Numbered from the stretch's first letter, positions 38,101 through 50,181 are shown. The stretch: DNA of 64,000 nucleotides from Zygaena filipendulae (GCA_907165275.2 OU015650.1:6106001-6170000), one strand, 5' to 3'. The notes: generated from the sequence alone by a model not told the origin. Translations and numbers: made by a program.

Positions 38101-41100
38101 AGAAAGGACACCTCCTTGAGGTACACCTGACCCGAGATCGCACCACGCGGAGAAATTTTCATTCACGTGCACACGCTGCGATCGGCCCTTAAGGTAAGAA
38201 TCGAACCATTTAATAGCGGAGGGGGAGACATTAAGCGATTGAAGAATACCCAGAAGTAAATCAAAGTCCACACAGTTAAAAGCACTGCTGAAGTCAAGCA
38301 AGACCAGCACAGTGAGAGACTTATTCCCCATGGCCAGGCGTATGTCGTCAGTTACGTTAAGAAGCGCAGTCACTGTACTATGCCCAGGACGGAAACCAGA
38401 TTGGAACGAGGTAATGAGGTTGTTAGAAAAGATATAGGTAGAGAGTTGACTATGAACAATGTGTTCAAGTACTTTAGAGAGAAAGGGGAGAATAGAGATT
38501 GGGCGAAAATGAGTATAATATACTATATACATACATAAACTACACAATATCTACTTAAACATATAAAATCACTACAATATATTAGTATAGAAGTATAGGT
38601 ACTTCTATACTAATATTATAGAGGTAAAGTTTGTGAATTGTGAGTTTTTGGGTAGTGCCTTTGTGACATTGTAGGGGGTAATCTCTGGATCTAGGGGCCC
38701 GATTTTGAAAATTCTTTCACATATAGGAAGCAACGGTAGTCCTGAGTGACATAAGGTACTTTTTTACCTGAAATTCCCACGGGAACTCTGAAAATACCGC
38801 GGGTGAAACCACACGTAGAACAACTAGTAACTAATAAAAAAGGCGTTTTAGTGCGTGCGAGCAGAGTATATTTTACCGTGAGCTCGTTGATGATGGCCCC
38901 GGTACGCCAGCCGTGCTCGAGCGTGACGTCGGCGAGGTCGCTGTAGGGGTGGTCGCCGAAGTACAGCACCTGGTGGCCGCTCCAGCCAGTCAGCTCCTGC
39001 AGCTGCTTCACGGTGCCCTGCAGCCACACATGACACAAGCATATTCACATCTCTCACATCTTTTGAAAGCAATGTTGCGTTAGTGTAGAGGTAAGTAAAC
39101 TTGCCACACCGGCCCCCCTAGCCAAATTGACATTCTGCAATCGTTAACGCATAGAAAACTAAGTAACAAATTGTCATGTCACAATCGCATGGTCAGCCAA
39201 TCAAAACTCTAGTTTTCAAGTGGTCACGCAAAACTATAAAGTTTTGATTGGCTGATTTTGAAAATTATTTCACTTGTAGGAAGCTACAGTGATCCTGAGT
39301 GTCATAGGGTACTTTTTATCCCGGAATTCCCGCGGGAACTCCGAAATTACCGCGGGTGAAACCTCGGGGATAAGCTATAGTGTTCAATATTTTGGTTTAG
39401 TCAAAATGGATTTTGCTACATATACAACCATTAGAACATCGTTTAAATTATTACTTTACGATTGAACCTACCAAAACCGCTGGCGTATCGTGGGAGCCGG
39501 ATTGAATGATTGAGTTGTCCTTATAAATTTTAGTGAGCTAATTCCACCATCAACTTACTTCATAATAGATGATACCCTTCTCGAGCTTGGTGACTTTCTC
39601 CCAGATGTGCGTGTCCGCGTATTTGTCGAACACCCTGATGGGCCGCGACACTTCCGTGAAGAACTTTGGCTTGTTTGCATTCACTATGACGACGTCGAAG
39701 AAATCCCGCCAATTTAGACCTACCAACATCTCCATGCCCGCATTACTGGAACGATAATTTAATTTTGCATACACGTTGTCAGAGGTAACCTATATAGGGT
39801 ACTTTTTACCCAGGAATTCCTGCGGGAACTCCCAAATTAACGGGGATGATAATATATTAAACTTTGCTTACTACACGTTGTCAGGGATACAGAAAAGGAT
39901 ATTCCTGCAGGGTCTTCGAAATTAACGCGGGTGAAACCGCGGGGAACACATAGTTTTTTATATAAACTACTAAAACCTTCTCATAAAAGTCACACTGAAG
40001 TAGAGAAATTGTTATGTAACACTAGTTGTGCCCCGCGGTTTCACCCGCGTGAGTTTTAGAATTCCCGCAGGAAGTCCAAAGAAACGTAATCTACTCCTTA
40101 TAACATCAGCTAATTAGCAATGAAAGTTCCGTTAAAATCAATTCAACCGTTTCGGAGATTCACCCGCGTGAGTTTCTGAATTTCCGCAGGAACTCCCAAC
40201 TTGTTTTATTCTTCTTCTCCTTACAATAACAAACACTACAAAAAAATAATTAGCGAAATTGGTCTAGGCGTTTACGCGTGATGCCGTGAACAAGGGAAAT
40301 AGGGATTCATTTTTATTTTCTATAAGTATATAGATTTGGTTGAAACAGAAATGTTTTTGGTTACAAACTTACACAAAATGATATGGACTATTCGTTACTA
40401 AGAATAGTTTCTTGCCGCTGTCTTGTAGCATTTGAAAATATGTCTTTAGATCTGGATTGGGTCTGATATATTCTTCTACGTTTTGGGCAACTATTCGGTG
40501 CATTATCGGATGGCAGCTTTGGACAGAGTTCTGAAAATGTTATGGTGATAAGTAAATAAAAGGAATAATTACAAATCGATACGAAAGCGAAAGAACGTTA
40601 AGGTAGGTATATAGTTGCAAAATTTGTACAAAATATGGAGGGACATGACGAAAATATAAGGGTTCTGTTTTTTGTAATATGATTATGAAACATACCTTAA
40701 AAAAATATAAAATAATGCTTAGTCATTTAAATCACCTGATTCCAAACTATACAGAGCTTGAATACCAGAGATTATATCAGATAATATGTATTACTTATTC
40801 TGTTTTGTAAATTCATACAAACGCAGTGTAATCACAAATCTTCATCACATAAATGTTGACCTGATGCTGGGATCGAACTTGCGACACCTAACAGTCAGGT
40901 TTACTAACTACACAGACAGACAGACCAACAATGCTGTCACATTACTTGATTCCACACTTGGCTAAAAGCTGATATCATGAAAAAAACTGACACTGACTAG
41001 AAAATGGAACAGAGATAGAATAGAAAGATTGACACATTAGGTCACCATTCTTACCTGCTAATCAAGAGGTTCCGGGTTCGATTCCCGGTGGGGGTGGACT

Positions 41101-43423
41101 TCATGTGATGAACATAGGGTTTTATTTTCCATTCTGGATGTGTTTATATATTATCTATAGTATAATATACATACCTATTATTAAGTATATGTATACCACG
41201 TTTGCTTGGTTTCCAACGCACAAGCTTATAGATAGTGTGGGATCAAGTAGATCTGTGTTGTGAAGTGGATTATTATTATTATTAATTATTATTAATAAGG
41301 TGGAGCAACACACTGACAAACCTTTGCCAGTTTGGTCGACAAATAATACAGTTGGATTAAGTTTAGGTATCATCCTAAAATTAATAACAAAATTTTAAGA
41401 TCTCAAAAATTAATGTTACCTTAACATCCAGGAAAAGAATTTCAGGGTGATAGTCTATTTGATTCTTAATGAAATACTCGGCCACATTGCAAAGTAAACC
41501 CATTTCAGGTACAGAAAACAAATCTGCTAAGTGCACCATTTTCGCTCGATTTGCCTGTAAAGTACAATCCACAACATACAACATGATAATATTTTGGAGC
41601 ATTATACATAATTTTTTTTTAAAAATTATGAATGCAAAACAAGAATTTAAAAAAAATTGGTATCAACTTTAAAAACCGCTAATGTGCCAAGGCTTAAGAT
41701 TTATTATCTTATTACTTTAAGAAAAAAAGATGTATTTTTTTTAATTTAAATATTGTATTAATTTTATAAGCTTAATTGGCAGAATACTGTAGACTTGAAT
41801 ATCACTTCATAAACTGTCACACAAGGGTGTGTTAAGTGAATGATTGCTTACAAGTACTTAAAATTACTGAACATACTTGCAGATTGACAAGCCAATGAGG
41901 CAACTCTAGTTAGAGACTTTTATGAAGTTGATTTTACACTGATGTTTGATGATGAAGATTATGATGTTTGACTCAGCTTAAAATTTTATGGAAAAGTGGG
42001 ACTTAAAAAATTAGGTACTTAACAATGAATTTTATTTCTTTTTTACAGTCAAGTAATTTCTTAAAAAAAAAAATGTGATATAGGAATTTATGTAAAGTAT
42101 CACAAAAAATCCTCTTGAAAATAATAATAAGTAAGTTTAATAACCCAGGTATTATTATGAAATCAGAAAAAAAAAATGGGTTAGTCAATTTATATAAAGT
42201 CCCAAGCTACTGATATGGAAACAAATAACAAATTATTTCTTTTCTAGAACACTAGTAGATGCTACTATCTTCTCCACGCTTACATGATAGTGTTGCAATG
42301 GTAAGTTAGCAACATAATAAAACAGAAAAAAAAAATGTCCAAACTAAATGTCAAAAACTACTTACTTTATGTGCCCTGGTGTCTCCTTCTACATAAGCTA
42401 TAGGTATGATCCTGTTTTTGTACAACTTGAGCACTTCCTCTGTGGATACAGGAGTTAGTCCTCTATAAACGGCACCAAATTGGATTTGAAGAAAAGAGTC
42501 CAATTTCAACAACAAACCTTTTTCAATGTCATAGTGTAAACCTCGCACAGCAAAGTAAGGTTTATATTCCAACTTTAATATTTCAGGTGGGTACTAAAAT
42601 AAAATTTGTTTAATTAAACATCCATCAATGTATATAGCTTTCAATATAATATCATTGAATGTGAGTAGGGTATTTGGATTTTGGTGACAGACTTGTTTCT
42701 GCAACTCAACGTCTGCACACCTACTTTGCATATAGGTGAGTAGGGTAATAAAGTTGAGTAAATGTCATTTAAAAAAAACTTGCCCTGTGATTTTACCAGT
42801 GTGTAGGTACTTTGGGACTTTCTTGGAACTTTAAAAAGTATCCTATGGCACTCAAGAATAGCTTTCTATATTGAAAGACATTTAGAATAGGTGGTTAAAT
42901 CGTTCCAGAGATTATCTCCTACATCCAAACTCACAAACAACAACTTCACATTTTTTTGTATAGACTAGTAAATATATTATATTATTGACTAACTTTATAT
43001 TTTTCCAAGAGGACCTCTCTTCCGAGGTTATATAATAAATGCTCCAGGGAGGGTTTATAGTGGGCCAGTGTGTAATCATAATCAAAGCCATACACTTTCA
43101 CTTCAGACAAGTCTAATTCATTACAAGCAAACACTCCTTTTGGATTCACATCTTGAGGCAACTTTTTAGCTATAATAAATAAACAGAAAAACATCAATAA
43201 TATCTTTGATAAACTAAAACATAAAATACAAAGTAATTTATTTTTAACATAAATATATTATATATTTAACGGAAATACTGTGTATATTTTTGTACTTACA
43301 TCGACATTTTAATTTAGTACGACAATAAGCTTCATTTAAAAGTTCTTTTGTTGAAAACTTTTTATACATTAAACAAGGATAATTCTTTCTTAAACCACTT
43401 ATAAGATTATTACACAGACTCAT
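35129..43423 (-). CDS. NT5DC2/3-like 5'-nucleotidase domain protein
   Basis: Nine exons: 43423-43300, 43169-42994, 42593-42366, 41554-41420, 40530-40373, 39745-39559, 39017-38877, 36508-36357, 35333-35129. All phases agree; 501 residues, close to vertebrate NT5DC2/NT5DC3. It belongs to the cytosolic 5'-nucleotidase II-like HAD family. Motif I is [13 protein letters not shown] (DxDxT nucleophile region), motif [14 protein letters not shown], motif [12 protein letters not shown]. The conserved tail follows: [63 protein letters not shown]. The first 30 residues are basic and hydroxylated with little acid, which fits a mitochondrial presequence. The substrate is unknown for this branch. The start is the only in-frame ATG before motif I that gives full family length. 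A LINE and several CCCGCGG repeats occupy its introns. Confidence 0.93.
36785..38511 (-). mobile_element. CR1/L2-like LINE, 5'-truncated, open RT frame
   Basis: A continuous minus-strand frame (about 38511 to 37177) encodes the 3' half of a non-LTR polyprotein. RT motifs in order: [44 protein letters not shown] (motif A), [19 protein letters not shown] (motif B), YADDLQLY (motif C), then the C-terminal [12 protein letters not shown]...[12 protein letters not shown]. No stop or frameshift interrupts it, so insertion is recent. Endonuclease and ORF1 are missing. The 3' UTR runs down to about 36785 and includes an (AATAAT)n stretch at 36958-37050. It lies in intron 7 of the NT5DC gene, same strand. 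Confidence 0.88.
38590..38830 (-). repeat. CCCGCGG-family repeat
   Basis: Full-length inverted copy from ATACTAATATTATAG to CTAGTA, with ATAAGGTACTTTTTTACCTG and TACCGCGGGTGAAACC. It sits 47 bp from the NT5DC exon ending at 38877. Confidence 0.7.
39194..39380 (-). repeat. inverted repeat and CCCGCGG-family copy
   Basis: CAGCCAATCAAAACT (39194-39208) pairs exactly with 39240-39254. An inverted CCCGCGG copy then runs to 39380, with GGTACTTTTTATCCCGGAAT and GAAATTACCGCGGGTGAAAC. Confidence 0.65.
39770..39955 (-). repeat. CCCGCGG-family repeats, two nested pieces
   Basis: Two partial inverted copies joined at about 39850: one ends AACGGGGATGAT, the other ends CGCGGGTGAAACCGCGGGGA followed by ACACATAGT. 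Confidence 0.65.
40023..40335 (+). repeat. CCCGCGG-family repeat, variant with second CACCCGCG
   Basis: Head CTAGTTGTGCCCCGCGGTTT, then a second GATTCACCCGCGTGAGTTTC about 130 bp on. This is the same variant as at 24380-24620, which suggests a subfamily. Confidence 0.65.
40841..40935 (-). repeat. tRNA-related SINE head
   Basis: Minus strand: AGTTCGATCCCAGCATCAGG (B box) upstream of CAACATTTATGTGATGAAG. No tRNA fold; intronic in the NT5DC gene. Confidence 0.55.
41030..41295 (+). mobile_element. tRNA-derived SINE with TTATTATT tail
   Basis: B box GGGTTCGATTCCC at 41074-41086 inside a 5-bp stem/7-nt loop like a T arm. The body contains GTTTGCTTGGTTTCC and GGGATCAAGTAGATCTGTGT, and it ends GAAGTGGATTATTATTATTA. 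About 265 bp; the tail equals those at 8094-8215 and 61335-61385. Confidence 0.7.
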
Positions 43424-44310
43424 AATGTTTGGAATTATTATATAATTATAACTTAATTGTACCAAAATCGTAGCAAAGTTAATTTCAGTCCTTAGAATAA
43501 TTGTTTCTTAGGATACCTAATTAAGATTCAATCATTTATTTGGAATTATTATTGGGAAATACAAATACCGATTGAAGTTGATATTCAGATCGAAGCAAGA
43601 TTTTTGGTTTTGACTTTTACATTGATAATAATAATTGTACTAAATTATTAAATGTAACCTCAGAATGTATTTGTTGCATAATTAATTTCGATCATAAAAG
43701 TCAAAACAACAATTCAAATGTCAAATCACCACTGCCCCCCATCACACAATCGAGTTGACTTTGACCACAAATTATAGATACTACCGTATTGATATTTGAC
43801 AGATTTGAAACTCGACAACAGCTGACAAATGAGTCTTCTTCTTCTGAAAAGAAAGTGATGGACAATGTTAGTCTATAAAAATACGGTTTTTTCATAGTTA
43901 TCCGAATACCAAAGAAAATATTATTTCTTTGTTTAACTGAATACCATGGTGAATTATAGCTCTAACTGTTCCAAAAGATTGTTGAAAACTAATACCTATT
44001 GTTCTTTAAGAATTATTTTTTTAAATTTATTTATTAAGGTTAACAAACAGTAGTTACATTGTTAAGTAACTTAAAAGTAATAAAATGCAACTTTACATAA
44101 GATCGCACGCTACTGTAAAAAAAATTTGGTCATTCGCTAGAACTAAACTATTTAAAAAAAATTCTGTCTCTGTAAAATTCTCACGTCGAATCCAGTCATA
44201 AACATGCAAAAGAAAATTTCTAATTTCTTTAGGTGCGTTCTCCATCACATAATTTTCCACTCTTAATAGATTATTTACATAGGTAGCTGTAGCAGGTCAT
44301 AATACGAGAT

Positions 44311-44362
44311 AAACGATCACAAATAAAGTATATTTAATAAGTATATTTATTTGTGATCGTTT
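44311..44362. repeat. 17-bp perfect inverted repeat
   Basis: AAACGATCACAAATAAA (44311-44327) and its exact complement (44346-44362) with an 18-bp AT-rich centre. A CCCGCGG-family remnant (CCGCGGGTAACACAGCGGGG) abuts it. Confidence 0.7.
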
Positions 44363-44519
44363 CAAACTTACCGCGGGTAACACAGCGGGGGATAGCTGTA
44401 ATTTATACAGTTACAATTTATCTACCCAAATCGCTATAGCTGTGCCCGTAATATTTGAAGAGTTCCCTCGATTTCTCCAAGATCCCATCATCAAATCAAC
44501 TATTTGTCATGAACCACTG

Positions 44520-44652
44520 AAGTGTACCCCTTTTTAAATAAATAAAGAATTTTTCAAATTGGAGCAGCCGTCTTCGAGTAACTAATCGCATAACAAACAT
44601 ACAAAAAAAAACAGTCGAATTGAGAACATCCTCTTTTTTTCAAAGTCGGTTA
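44520..44652 (-). repeat. ACCGACTTCC-family repeat fragment
   Basis: Minus strand starts AACCGACTTTGAAAAAAAGA, GGATGTTCTCAATTCGACTG, matching the family head at 8610 and 58482. Confidence 0.6.
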
Positions 44653-44840
44653 AAACTTGATGCCTTTGAAAAGGGTACTGTAATATGTTTTATCTACACT
44701 AATGTTGTAATATTGTACTTATGTTTCCAATACTTGACTTATAATTACTACTGTTATAGCGCAGACAACAAAACACTCAATTTAAGCAATTTCACATGAT
44801 GGTATAATATCCACATCGATATCGTAAAATCTCATTATAA

Positions 44841-44902
44841 CATCAATAAAACGCGACCAACTTGATTGCAGGGCCAATCAGGTTGGTCGCGTTTTATTGA
44901 TG
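44841..44902. repeat. 28-bp foldback
   Basis: CATCAATAAAACGCGACCAA... (44841-44868) pairs with 44875-44902 with a single mismatch around a 6-base CAGGGC loop. GCGCGCAGCTGCGC follows it directly. Confidence 0.85.
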
Positions 44903-45028
44903 CGCGCAGCTGCGCTCTCATTGGTTAGATTTTAATGGCGGCAAAATCACTGTGACAATACACGTACGTGTGAATTTAATTTAATGTTTTTACTCTTGTT
45001 GTTTGATTAATTGCATTAGTGAATATAA

Positions 45029-45163
45029 AGTAGTGTATGCAACTGCATATAACACGGGTATTAAAACACTCGTTACTATTATGAAACGAGCGCAGCGACA
45101 CTCTCACTCAACTCACACTCGTGTTTTAATACCCTTCATTATATGACAGTTGCATAAACTACT
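45029..45163. mobile_element. 135-bp MITE
   Basis: Ends AGTAGTGTATGCAACTG and the complement of AGTAGTTTATGCAACTG; the inverted similarity continues through GGGTATTAAAACAC. TATAA/ATAA flanks look like a target duplication. The centre has ACTCTCACTCAACTCACACT. Confidence 0.75.
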
Positions 45164-45459
45164 ATAACCTTATAACTGCAGGATTAAAAATCCTAGGTAT
45201 TTAAACTCCTCCTTCTCAAGTAATTGTAGCACAGTAGTAAGATTTACCGAGATTTCTACATTATCGAATGTTCCGCTTCTGTGGCCTTAAAAGTTTACGG
45301 GTCGCTGGCATAAGCCTGGTCAACAAAATCTTGTAGAATCAATAACTGCCAAATACCACGTCCGGAACAACTGATTTCAAGATCTGAATTGCATTCCCTA
45401 TTATTTGTTTAAATTACTTTTTAATAAAAATAAATACATAATTTTCTTAAAAATTTCTC

Positions 45460-45465
45460 TTTATT
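45460..45465 (-). terminator. polyadenylation signal of EndoU gene
   Basis: AATAAA on the minus strand (TTTATT on plus), 59 bp past the stop codon at 45525-45527. Confidence 0.65.
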
Positions 45466-45524
45466 TTAAGTTAAAGTTTATGCTTAACTAGTTTGCTTTA
45501 AACAATTACAAAAGTTAAATATGA

Positions 45525-48500
45525 CTAAAAATCTGGATAAGCAGATCCAATTAGATTTTTACTACGGTAACGGAACGTATGAGTAACAATATTGACATTA
45601 TTTCCTCCAAGTTTGAGATTACATTCATTGTCAGCTCTCGTGACAAAACATAAAGTGTACAAAGCAATCTCCAGCTCCGGTGAAGTGCCAATAAATAGGG
45701 AATCAACTGGTTTATCGACTCCTTGTTGAATGAAATGAATACGAGCAACAGCTCCTTTCTGTAAAAAGACGAGATTCACAAAATAAATCCTGACATAAAT
45801 GATTTTGTAAATTTTTGGATTCACTACTTCATTTTAGGCAATTTCTTAAAAAACGAGGCATAAAAACGAGGCATAAGTTACAGTCTCAAAATAAATAGGT
45901 AATAATAATTGTAGTATAGAAGCTATACTTAAGTACTTCGCAAATACATTTATATTAATAGTGACTCTTACTACAAAGACACGATAAAGCGTAACTCTGC
46001 TAGCATAGTCTAAATAATATTTACAATTTCTATGCTTGAAATCAATTTCTATGAAAATAAATAATGTTTACAATCGCTATGCTTAAAAAAGTGCCCTCAT
46101 AAATGGGCCAGCGCCTAGCAAATGCCAGCATAGTTACAGAAAGCATCATAGTCATATTTCTAACAGATGTGTTTAATTTTGCAGTTCTTTTTAATTCTTC
46201 CATTATATTCAAGCACTGAGTATAGTCTCAATCTAAAACGAGGTCATAGATACCTAAATGCATAAAATATAATCTTATACAATTGTCCTAAACTTAGAAA
46301 AAATTATATCTGAACAGACTACCTAGTTCGACTTCATTATGTATGTAGGTACACTAGTAGAGAGGAAATTAGTTTGTACTTAGGTACTAAGTTACCTAAG
46401 TTACCTACCGCTCACTACTTCTTGTCATAATTATGTTCATATATTCTCATGTAAGTGATTATATATTGATATTTTGAGGATAATAAAGATTCTTAAAACA
46501 TAAGTTTGGATGTAGGGGATAATCTCTGAAACATATTTTAAAAATCATTGTGTCGTAAAAGATTTTATGATACCTAATAATATTTAGATTTCCCACTGTA
46601 GGTATGTAGATTTTCATAAGTATACTATATTTAGGAATTAACGCAAACATCATACTGGAAAAGACTCGTATAACCAAAACAAACCTCGTACCTATATAAA
46701 ATTTTGATAAGTAGGTAACAAGATACTTACGTTGTCGCTAAATTGCAAGTAATTTATGAATCCAAGATAATTAAGACGGTTTGCTGTTTCTTCTTGAGAT
46801 AAATATATCCAGTTGTGTAAACCTAGAATAATCATAGGAAAATATATTATATCGAACTAATATTATAAATATGAAAGTGTGGATGTTTGGATGTTTTTTA
46901 CTCAATCACGCAAAAACGGCTTAACGGATTTGGATGAAATTTGGCATGTACGTTGTCAGAAGCTTTTTCAAAATCAAATTTAAATATCTGATAATAATAA
47001 TATATGTGCCAGTTTTTGAATATTTTTTCAATCCTTACTATCAATAATTGACTATTCCAGATACCGAATCTAGTCTTAACTTAACACAATACCCCACTGT
47101 CTACTGGACCCTTTTTGTTTGGGCGCCTACAACTGTCTTAATTTTATTTACAAATAAGAGTAAGATATATAATTTGCTATACCTAACTCATGTATGACTT
47201 ACCAGAAATTTCTCCATTTTTTAGTTCAGATACAAATACATGTTCAAATCCAGAGCTACTAATTTTTCCTTTGCCTCTTGAATATAAAGTAAACCAAAGC
47301 TGTTTGAGGAAATCTTTCTGTTGTTTTGGATCTGGTGTGACGTAACCTGTAGAAAGAATGAATCGATGGTACTGTTTTTTATTTGGGTAACGATAATGAC
47401 CTAATTGCATATTGAGGAAATTATGCATGCGATACATAATATTGTGAGTATGTAACCTTTATCCTTAAGAAAATTCATCAAGTGCCTAATTACTGCAGTT
47501 GACATAATCGCATCCATAAACGCATTTTCTTCTGCTCTTTCCTAAAAAATTATGAAAGCGTTAAGAAATATAAGGGCATGACCATCCATAATAGTTGTGC
47601 TGCTCAGGTAATAGTCTCCTATTACCTGAGCAGCACAACTATTATGGAGACTTCTCGATGTTAGGTGTGCCGCTCAGCTCAAAGTCTCGGTCATGCTTAC
47701 ATATAATATGTTTTTTTAATGAAACTACCTTCACGCCGACAGGTACTTATAAATAACGGCTTAATATGACCATTTCAATATAAATTTACAAAGTAAATGA
47801 GGATGTCTATACAATATACCTGTGGTGTAACATACTCATTTACAAGAGTGTCTCTTTCATAATTGTCTAATAATGGCACCAACTTTTGAACAGTTGTGAT
47901 ATTCCACACATTTGGAGTAGCGATGAGTAATCTGAAAAATGTAAATATTCTATATCTTCGTTGTTGATAGATTTATACCGAACTATTTTGAAATTGTACA
48001 AAAAAGAACGCTTGCAACTCAATAGGTACACGTCAAGGAAGTAAAACAAATTGTATTATGTACTCGCTTTTAGTCTTTAGAGTCGAGCTGCACCTATGTG
48101 TAATGTAAGCATCGCACACAGGCGCCAGGTAGGTATTAGGGGGCGCCTTGAGAGCAAATTGACATCCTCCTTGCATGTAGGTATAATTTAGATTCGTTTT
48201 TAACACAAACCACAATTGGAAACAAGAGAGCATATTTAAACCCATTTTTTGACCTATTACTTTTTTGCCAATTTTTTCAAATGATGTCAAAGTGGTTCAC
48301 TCAAAAATCAAGAAAAGAGGCGATTAATTGGATTCACACATAGGCGCTGCCCTTGCTAGACGCGGCACTGCTCTCATTGCCGTTTTTGAATAAAAACCTT
48401 GAACTCTCATTGCATCCAAATAAGTTTTATTTATTAAAATACTTCTTACGTAGGATAATGATAATATTTTGTATAATAATATTAACTCACGGCTCGGGCG

Positions 48501-50181
48501 CCACATCTTGCTTTGAATGTGATGTAGTCTTTCCTTGGAAGTTGATTGTTAAATATCTTGCTGCATTATTAGTATCTTTTCTCAGCAATTCCTCACTAAG
48601 GGTTTGAATCTCTATATCGCTAGAAGTATTTGTATTACTAAGAGGATTGTTATTTCTATTAGTATTTACTATAGAACTCGGTAAAACGACATTTCCCGGT
48701 CGAGAAGTAGAAGTAATTCTCATATTACTACTAGGAAATCTCGGGGTAAATGTTCTTTGCGTTGTTTTCGGCTCTGTGATAACGGCGCTGAAGGTTTTCG
48801 GTGTAGCTGGCGTCTGCATCGAATGAGTTTGGGTATTTACTGTCATTGAATTTGAATTACTATTATTTAGCCCTTTCAAAATTGAACTATAACTTACAGA
48901 ACTTTGATTATTATCTATGTTATTGTAGAAATTCACAATATCTTTTACTTTTCCTGATGTTTGTTGAACAATTGGATTTCTATCACTTGGTTTCATAGGT
49001 TGATAGTTAGGAGCAACATAATCTCTTCTTCCAGGTGGAGTTGATGGAGTTATACGTGTAACTCCCGGTGAGTTGATTGCACTCATACTGGCAGATATTC
49101 GTGGAGTTGTTCCGGGAGAACTCAGAGGTGGGAATTGTGCCATGTAATCTCGTTTATCTGATGTCTGATTATATCTTTGATTATAATTCATGCTTGTTGC
49201 CGGTGCTACATAATCCCTTTTAGAATTATTTGCATTCAAGTATCCACCCGATTCATTTAATATGAAATCAGTGTTAGAACTATGACTGCGCTGATAGTTA
49301 ACTTCCAGGCCTAGAAAAAAACGAAAGATTTTTTTTTAATGTGTAACGTCTTCACAAGTCAAAACATATTAGATATATCATTTATATTAAAGTTAAACAA
49401 GTATTTATTTACTAGCCGTTCTCCTCGTTAATTGCGAAGACCCCGTGAGAACTCCGGAATAAAAATAATACACCCTATATCTTATCCTATACCCCTGACA
49501 AATGGTAGTAAGTATGTAAAATTTAATAGAGTTTCACCTGCGGTTTTTCGAATTTCCCGCAGGAATTCTGGGATAAAAAGTACCCTATGTCCTTCTCTGC
49601 ACCCTTGAAAACGTGTGTGAAAAATTTCATGATGATCGGTTGAGTTGTTAAGGCGTGAAAGCGTAACAAACAAACTTAATTTCGCATTTATAATAACAAC
49701 ATAGTAAGCAATAACAATAGGTATGTAGGTTCGAAAAAACGCAGGTGAAACTCTATTAAATTTTACATACTTACTACCAGTTGTCGGGGGTATAGGATAG
49801 GATATAGGGTGTATATTATTTTACTACTGTAGGTACTGAAGTAGTTAAGTGTTATTAGAAATTAGAAAGTATTTTATTCTATGTGAGCGTATCCAATACA
49901 TAGGGCAAATATTGAAAATACAGTTAAGTTGTAGGTAGATATATTCACAATTAAAAGCAAAAGCAAAGGTTATCAATAGGAAATAAAATAAACTTAATGT
50001 TTGTTTTGAAATTATTATCTTTTGTTTTTAAACCTCGACAGTAAGCAATGCTTGCATTAACTTCATTAAAATCAGTAGCCTAAATATTCAATATAAAGTT
50101 GTTATATAAAAGGATAAACTTACCCAGACAAAACAATTGAATATTTAACAAAATTACTATCACAATTTTCATTTCAAGCAT
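45525..50181 (-). CDS. EndoU: secreted EndoU endoribonuclease with low-complexity linker
   Basis: Seven exons: 50181-50124, 49310-48491, 47931-47820, 47541-47457, 47346-47203, 46822-46731, 45758-45525; 514 residues. Exon 1 encodes a hydrophobic signal peptide (MLEMKIVIVILLNIQLFCLG). Exon 2 is a long Asn/Ser/Thr/Pro-rich linker with three RDY(V/M)A(P/Q) repeats and a GKVKDIVNFYNN block, and ends in the first EndoU segment, LSEELLRKDTNNAARYLTIN. The catalytic set is present: SSSGFEHVFVSEL (first His, codon 47240-47242), GLHNWIYLSQEE (second His) and the Lys of DKPVDSLFIGTSPELE (codon 45711-45713). The family cleaves RNA at uridines, Mn2+-dependent in XendoU; here extracellular or secretory. Intron positions match the EndoU-like gene at 28543-32689, showing common descent. 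The join of exon 1 to exon 2 is inferred from phase. Confidence 0.92.
46862..46965 (-). repeat. CCCGCGG-family head fragment
   Basis: Plus strand shows TATTATAAATATGAAAGTGT, ACTCAATCACGCAAAAACGG and GAAATTTGGCATGTACGTTG, as in the copy at 12655. Intronic in EndoU. Confidence 0.5.
47575..47697. repeat. intronic foldback with 30-bp perfect arms
   Basis: TCCATAATAGTTGTGCTGCT... (47585-47614) and its exact complement (47619-47648) with a TCTC loop. An outer GCATGACC/GGTCATGC pair (about 47576 and 47690) encloses it asymmetrically, suggesting a small foldback transposon. It lies in the intron before the fourth EndoU exon. Confidence 0.85.
49413..49700 (+). repeat. CCCGCGG-family repeat
   Basis: Contains GTTTCACCTGCGGTTTTTCG, TTCCCGCAGGAATTCTGGGA, CATGATGATCGGTTGAG and CGCATTTATAATA. 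A partial inverted copy of its middle lies at 49730-49820, so the pair can fold. Both are in EndoU intron 1. Confidence 0.65.

Larger units (their letters stand above)
43424..45459. other. spacer between NT5DC gene start and EndoU 3' end
   Basis: No exon supported. It holds four palindromic or repeat structures listed separately (44311, 44520, 44841, 45029) and an ATGGCGGC-type motif at about 44936. The promoter of the NT5DC gene must lie at its left edge. Confidence 0.55.

Noticed and set aside
41050..41095. Possible tRNA gene (TTCGATT loop with 5-bp stem).
   Set aside because: No acceptor, D or anticodon arms can be formed upstream; the sequence continues into a SINE body and TTATTATT tail.
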